NCBI GenBank assembly: GCA_039105265.1 | Contig: JAPFFF010000008.1 | Location: forward strand, 4,216,001-4,280,000 | Length of the DNA stretch: 64,000 nt | Direction: 5' to 3' | DNA from: Tritrichomonas musculus | Taxonomy: Eukaryota > Parabasalia > Tritrichomonadida > Tritrichomonadidae | Shown: piece after piece, positions 59,221 through 64,000 of the stretch | How the letters are laid out: each line of letters opens with the position of its first letter | How positions within the stretch are numbered: position 1 is the stretch's first letter | The notes under the pieces: generated by a model | What the model was told of the DNA's origin: nothing | What the model saw: the letters and a program-made list of their open reading frames with translations, nothing else | Databases searched by the model: none | Program-made: the position numbers and the translations under genes

Positions 59221-60927
59221 ACAGAAAAGGATTCAAATGTGAAAATGGATATAAATGTTATCGGGAAATTTTTAAAATTTTATATTTATTTTTGATTTTT
59301 CTTTAGATACAAAGACTTTGGTAATAAATGAAATATATCAATATGTTAAGCACTTAATAGTTGATATAAACAAATATAGTATTCGAACCAAAAATTGAAA
59401 TTTTAGCATTTTTTCTATTGCTGAAGATGAAAAAATAAAATCGAAATATCGGATTATTTGGATTATTGTTTCCATATTGAATCATATATATCACTTCTAT
59501 ATATATATTATTGCATAATAAACAAAAGTAAAATTATAACTCTTTATGCTAACATTTTTGAGAAAAATCGAAATTTTGATTTTTAATGTACGTTTAAAAT
59601 AATGGATTTTTATTGGAGCCTATAATCATTTTTTTAATTAGTTCAGATGAATTCTACCATGATTATCATAATTAATACAGTATACAAAATATTTATAACT
59701 TGGTGAATCGAAAAACAATATTATGAAAACTCAGATAAAGCTTTTTTAAAAATGAACTTGAAAAAAAAAGCTAAATCTTATATAATATTTCTTCCTTAGC
59801 CATCTTTTTACTGTTGAAATCATCCATCATCTTTTAATAACTTGTATTATTATAAAAATATCATTCATATACCAAGATATCAATGAGATCATGATTTAGA
59901 TAAAAATAAACGTCCAATTTTTATAAACGGATATTTTGGGATAAAACTTTTTTTATATTAGTTTTTTTGATCATTTTAGATATATATCAATTCATATAAT
60001 ATCATAGATCAATAATTGGCAAAAATCATGACTAGCTTTTATTTTGATTTTAATTTTTTACCAAAATATCATATTTTTGAAATGCTCAAAAATTTTTCCC
60101 ATTTATATGTTGAAACTCTTTTATATTCATTGACATATTATTATCAAGCATTAAGCATAAAACTGAGTTATTTCTGTGAACCATTTCCTTTTCAACATAT
60201 AAATATTCATTCATTTTCACAAATTTCAAAATTTTTCAAAAATGATCGTAAAAGTTCATATATTATTTGGATTATTAAGCTTAAATCATATTTTTCTATT
60301 TTCATATTCAAGGCTAATATTTTTATTACTTTACTTTTAAGAAGGCATGCTCATATTGACTATTAAAACGAAATGTTTTTTTGAGAATTGTCTTTATTAT
60401 TTTTCACATCAAAGCTTTGCTTTTAATTGAGTTAGATATAATCTAAATGTTTCTTCAATAATTATTTTGCTTATATTACTTATATATATGAGGATATCAT
60501 CAATAAAGTAATTTGAAAAGATATAATAGCTAGACAAATTTTTTTATAAATTTTAAACGTACATTAAAAATCAAAATTTCGATTTTTCTCAAAAATGTTA
60601 GCATAAAGAGTTATAATTTTACTTTTGTTTATTATGCAATAATATATATAGAAGTGATATATATGATTCAATATGGAAACAATAATCCAAATAATCCGAT
60701 ATTTCGATTTTATTTTTTCATCTTCAGCAATAGAAAAAATGCTAAAATTTCAATTTTTGGTTCGAATACTATATTTGTTTATATCAACTATTAAGTGCTT
60801 AACATATTGATATATTTCATTTATTACCAAAGTCTTTGTATCTAAAGAAAAATCAAAAATAAATATAAAATTTTAAAAATTTCCCGATAACATTTATATC
60901 CATTTTCACATTTGAATCCTTTTCTGT
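59221..60927. mobile_element. Element with ~380-bp near-perfect terminal inverted repeats
   Basis: The segment 59221-59600 is almost exactly the reverse complement of 60550-60927. The outer ends read TA-CAGAAAAGGATTC on both sides, so TA flanks a CAG end, as in Tc1/mariner insertions. The inner edge of both arms is 'aatgtacgtttaaaat'. The 950-bp centre holds one low-complexity ORF without an ATG and no transposase motif (DDE/D) that I can see. The high identity of the arms suggests recent mobility or gene conversion. It has landed beside or within the ABC-transporter scrap. Confidence 0.78.
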
Positions 60928-60943
60928 AATTGAAGTTGATTCT

Positions 60944-61078
60944 TTAACGAGCTACAAGTTCCTTATGTGGACCTCTTTCTGCAATATGTCCATTTGATAA
61001 ACAAGAATTTCATCCGCATCAGTGACTGTTGAAAGCCGATGATCCACCAAAATTGATGTCTTTCCATGCTTGAAGCTT
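60944..61078 (-). pseudogene. ABC-transporter ATPase C-terminal fragment
   Basis: The minus strand reads 'HGKTSILVDHRLSTVTDADE', the H-loop region of an exporter-type (ABCB) nucleotide-binding domain, then 'ILVY'. After a one-base shift it reads 'NGHIAERGPHKELVAR' and a stop at 60944-60946, the standard end of these proteins. Walker A, Walker B and all membrane parts are absent. It abuts the inverted-repeat element on one side and the calponin-homology fragment on the other. Confidence 0.8.
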
Positions 61079-61612
61079 TCAAGTCATTATTTTCTACTTG
61101 CAGAAATATTGACTGGCAAAGAAGCGCCAAGCAACTGGGCCCACAATCCTAAACATATCGCCCAAATGGTTACCAACAACGACATGGCCATTGACATGTT
61201 CACAAGAGATGGTGTCCAATTTGTTGGAATTTCAGGAAAAGACATTCATGACAGCAAAGAGAAACTTGTTCTCGGATTAGTTTGGACTCTCATTTTACGT
61301 TATTCAATTGGCCAATCAATTGACACCGATAGCAAAGTCAATTCAACAAGCGCAGTTTCATCGTCAGCATCTTCAAAGAACAACAAAGATGCTTTAATGC
61401 AATGGGCCATTGAACGTACAGAAAATTATCCAAACATCAATGATTTCAAACCATACGACTTATCAATGTGCGCCCTTCTCGATTCTTATGTTCCAGACAA
61501 AATCAACTTTTACTCACTCAATGCGCAAGATACACAACATAATGCAGAACTTGCTACAAAAGTAATGAAAGATCACCAAGAGCATCAAAAGAAACGATTG
61601 AATCATCTGTAA
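61070..61612 (+). pseudogene. 5'-truncated calponin-homology (α-actinin/fimbrin-like) gene
   Basis: The frame has no ATG and opens at the junction with the ABC scrap. It contains most of a first CH domain ('LLAEILTGKEAPSNWAHNPK', 'AIDMFTRDGVQFVGISGKDI', 'KLVLGLVWTLILRYSIGQSI') and, after a Ser-rich linker, a second CH domain start ('ALMQWAIERTENYP', 'PYDLSMCALLDSYVPDKINF'). Paired CH domains form the actin-binding head of α-actinin and relatives. It stops soon after the middle of CH2 ('KRLNHL'), so it is truncated at both ends. The reading frame itself is undamaged, which suggests a recent event. Its stop lies one base from the stop of the minus-strand GAPDH relic. Confidence 0.8.
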
Positions 61613-61613
61613 A

Positions 61614-62747
61614 TCACATTATTCCATTTAAAGATGGAATTTCGCAAGCTTTTCTTAAGGCATTGATAACTTGGTGTTTTGTAACAAATTTTTCACGCAC
61701 GTTAATTGACAAATCAACGAGAGATCCATTAAAAACAGGTACACTGATTGAAACGCCGTCAATCTCTTTTGTCAGGCCATGAACAGCATTTGAAAGGCAC
61801 TTTATATCAGAGAGTTTCGTTCGAATGATATTTCCGGCAGCACAGCGAGCAAGATCGCGAGATACTGAATCAAGCGTTTTTTTGCTCGTTTGTCATTGCG
61901 TGCACAGATGTTAAGAAACCACTAACAACGCCTAATTTTTCATTCAACAGTTTCATAATTGGCACCATGCAATTCACTGTTGAAGAAGGATTGTAGATCA
62001 CTTTTGTTTTTGGTCCGATATCTTTGTCATTGGCGCCAACAACAATTGAATAATCGGTCTCATCAAGGGGCATTGTTGTGAGAACAGCTCGTTTTGCACC
62101 TGCAAATAAGTGGTCGTCATAACTGCCAAAGAAATCATTATCTTTTTGTGAGCTTCTACGAAATTGGCCTGACGATTCAAGAACGATATCAACATCTAGC
62201 TTTTTCCATGGAAATTCTTTTGAATCCAACAGACCATTTATATTGTGAACGACCTATTTGCTTTCACAGCTTCCGATTTCAAATCTATCTTGGTCCAGAA
62301 TGGTGATTGGCTCGATGAATAACCTGGTCGCTGAGTCATATTTCAAAAGATGAATGTTAGTTTTCATATCGCATTTATCATGAATTGCTACAATTTGAAT
62401 CTTCCTTGGATAAAGTTGTCTAACAGCTCTAAATACATTACGTCCTATACGACCGAATCTTTTAATAACAGCTTTAATTGCAGCTTTTTTGGTTTCAGAC
62501 TTAGTTTCATTATGTTTAGTTTCTGGTTTAGTTTCATTTGGCTAGTTTTTTGGTCTTGTTTTTTTAAGAAGTTGATTTTCTTCTTTTAATTCGTCAAGCT
62601 CTGCCTGAAGCTGTCTTTTGTCTTCTTTATAGTGAGAAATCTTCTTTTTGAGATTTTTATTTTCTTTGGTTAATTTGTCAAGCTCTTTTTGAATTTCGCC
62701 ATTTTTAGAATATTGATCTTTCAACTTTATTAATGTTAAATCTTATT
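61614..62747 (-). pseudogene. GAPDH pseudogene with a coiled-coil N-terminal extension
   Basis: The minus strand first reads a coiled coil ('EIQKELDKLTKENKNLKKKI', 'LDELKEENQLLKKTRPKN'), a TAG at 62542-62544, then in the same frame 'NETKPETKHNETKSETKKA' and glyceraldehyde-3-phosphate dehydrogenase: 'FGRIGRNVFRAVRQLYPRKI', 'VAIHDKCDMKTNIHLLKYDS', a second TAG (62254-62256), 'FPWKKLDVDIVLESSGQF', 'GAKRAVLTTMPLDE', 'SSTVNCMVPIMKLLNEKLGV' and 'SGFLTSVHAMTNEQ'. A frameshift in an A run near 61880 moves the rest ('LARCAAGNIIR', 'VDLSINVREKF') to another frame ending at 61614. The catalytic Cys of 'SCTTNC' is Ser, and the NAD-binding 'INGFGRIGR' is 'IKRFGRIGR'. No ATG starts the coiled coil. Clearly dead. 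Confidence 0.9.
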
Positions 62748-62797
62748 ACCCGAAACTTTTTGAGAAGATAATTTTCTTATATTTTTGCAAGTTAAAA

Positions 62798-64000
62798 ATG
62801 GAAATAAATGAATACTTGGCCAGCATTGGTAAAATACAAAGCGTGATTCTTGATTATGTCGATGAAGAAAATGATGGTACAGAAAAATTCAAGAATCTTG
62901 TTAAATTGCTGAAAATTCAAAAAATCTCGATGATTAACACAAATTAACACCAATAATTGAATTACTTTCATTTATAGTTGATTACCATTTCCGAACAATT
63001 AACTTTTTTGACAAAATCTTTAACATCCTTCTATTTTTAAAAGAACCATTGCTGAAACATTACTCAGATCATAAAATTTCTAACTTTTTCAAAAACAAAA
63101 AAGTTATTCTTTTCCTTATTAAAGAAAAAATTGTGAGTGTTAATGAAATAATAGCAAAGAAGCATCTCTACAAATTTGGTCAACTTTCAGGAACAGGAAT
63201 TTATTTATTTCCAGAAATAAAGGAATCAATTGATGAACGTTGTACAAAATACGCAGAAAGTCAAAAACACTGCTTTGTTTATTTCGATTCTTAAGGACAA
63301 CATTGAAATTGTTCAATTGTTACTTGAAAATGAAAACATCGATGTTAGTAAGAAATCTTTAAAAGATAGTGAAAATTATCATTGTGAAATAACGCCTTTG
63401 TTCATTGCAGCAAAAAAAAAAAAAATGAAATTGAAATTATTCGTCTTTTACTCAATCATAAAGACATCAATATAAATGCACAGTCAACTACTGAAACTGA
63501 ACAAATAACGCCTTTGAATGCAGCAATTTCAAACGAAAATATAGAAATAGTTCAATTATTGGTAAATAGAGAAGATATCGATATTAGTCTCCAATTATTA
63601 CAATTCATGGGATTTTCAGATCAAACGACGTGTGAACATTATATAAAATCCACTCCTTTGTATCATGCATGAAATCGTAGCAACTCAAAAATAGTTCAAA
63701 TATTACTAAATCATAGAAATATTGATATAAATGCTGTTATAAATATCACAGTAGAAAGATATGATACGCGTTTAGACAAGAAGACTGAGCCTATTTACAC
63801 AGAAGAAACAGCTTTAGTTGCTGCAATTAAATTGAAAAATATAGAAATTGTTCAATTGTTACTTAGTCGAGATAATATTGATGTTAATTTCAGGGTCAAA
63901 CTAACTTGTTTAAATATATCAAAGAAAGAAATACCGACCGTGCAAGAAGCCTTATTTTGTAGAAATATCGAAATAGTTAAGTTATCACTTGGAAATAAAA
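62798..64000 (+). pseudogene. DUF3447/ankyrin-repeat protein gene, multiply frameshifted, 3'-partial
   Basis: The ATG at 62798 starts 'MEINEYLASIGKIQSVILDY', the usual head of the trichomonad DUF3447-ankyrin family, and stops at 62945-62947. One frame over, the protein continues 'LTPIIELLSFIVDYHFRTIN' and 'FFKNKKVILFLIKEKIVSVN'. A shift near 63280 leads into ankyrin repeats ('DNIEIVQLLLENENIDV'), another occurs in an A run at 63410-63424 ('NEIEIIRLLLNHKDININ'), and there is a stop at about 63671 ('LYHA'-TGA). Repeats continue to the window edge ('NIEIVQLLLSRDNIDVNF'). Four disruptions make it a pseudogene unless the assembly is poor here. The intact proteins are intracellular, of unknown function. 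Confidence 0.85.

Noticed and set aside
60016-60366. 116-codon ORF inside the long inverted-repeat element as a transposase
   Set aside because: It starts with TTG, is Phe/Ile/Leu/Tyr-rich low-complexity sequence and shows no DDE/D motif or helix-turn-helix.
1-64000. Spliceosomal introns and tRNA/rRNA genes
   Set aside because: While reading I noticed no trichomonad-type intron signals (GTATGT with ACTAACACACAG) in the long frames, and no tRNA-like B-box with matching stems. A dedicated scan could still find some.

Overview
The window looks like chromosomal DNA of a parabasalid protist, most likely a trichomonad and perhaps Tritrichomonas. It is strongly A+T-rich. Its genes are long and apparently intronless, and the products fit this group: BspA-like leucine-rich-repeat proteins, a protein kinase fused to a BspA repeat array, glycine-rich and F5/8-type proteins with BTB-like heads, a giant HECT ubiquitin ligase, Asn/Asp-rich low-complexity proteins and DUF3447/ankyrin proteins. 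Small DNA-transposon derivatives fill many gaps. The genus is an inference from protein style, not a marker gene.

Layout. 1-3305: 3' part of a BspA-like gene with an in-frame TAG and an acidic repeat tail. 3.8-6.1 kb: two adjacent non-autonomous DNA elements. 6.6-10.8 kb: two tandem PARP6/8-like ADP-ribosyltransferases. 11.4-17.1 kb: a compact housekeeping block of a small unknown protein, a TMEM181/Wntless-like membrane protein, calmodulin (-) divergent from a GSK3-type kinase (+), and an Asn-rich protein. 17.7-19.9 kb: nested transposons, including a hAT-like element with a perfect 8-bp target duplication. 20.3-23.1 kb: a gene for a BTB-like/coiled-coil/tail-collar protein broken by two insertions and a terminal inversion. 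23.4-25.8 kb: an intact BTB-like/coiled-coil/glycine-rich paralogue. 27.7-38.2 kb: a 3502-residue HECT E3 ligase with a 24-bp palindrome just before its ATG. 38.4-43 kb: gene-poor, with remnants. 43.2-45.4 kb: a membrane-anchored C13/caspase-like peptidase with a likely frameshift. 46.3-47.2 kb: a frameshifted BspA gene. 47.5-48.1 kb: a Pelota-like protein without the central domain. 48.7-52.2 kb: a ubiquitin-like-headed repeat protein with SUMO-interaction-like motifs. 53.0-58.5 kb: a kinase followed by about 57 nearly identical 23-residue BspA repeats. 58.6-64 kb: a relic zone holding an integrase-like scrap, a 1.7-kb element with 380-bp inverted termini, an ABC-transporter scrap, a 5'-truncated calponin-homology gene, a coiled-coil/GAPDH pseudogene and a broken ankyrin gene.

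There are no operons. The live genes fall into protein modification and signalling (two PARPs, kinase, calmodulin, HECT ligase, kinase-BspA), membrane or secretory functions (TMEM181-like, C13-like), probable ribosome rescue or translation (Pelota-like), and lineage-expanded multi-domain families. The most unusual items are the domain-2-less Pelota-like protein, the ubiquitin-like/SIM repeat protein, the kinase-BspA fusion with a DFD motif, and the coiled-coil/GAPDH fusion relic. Family calls come from reading motifs by eye; no database search was run.
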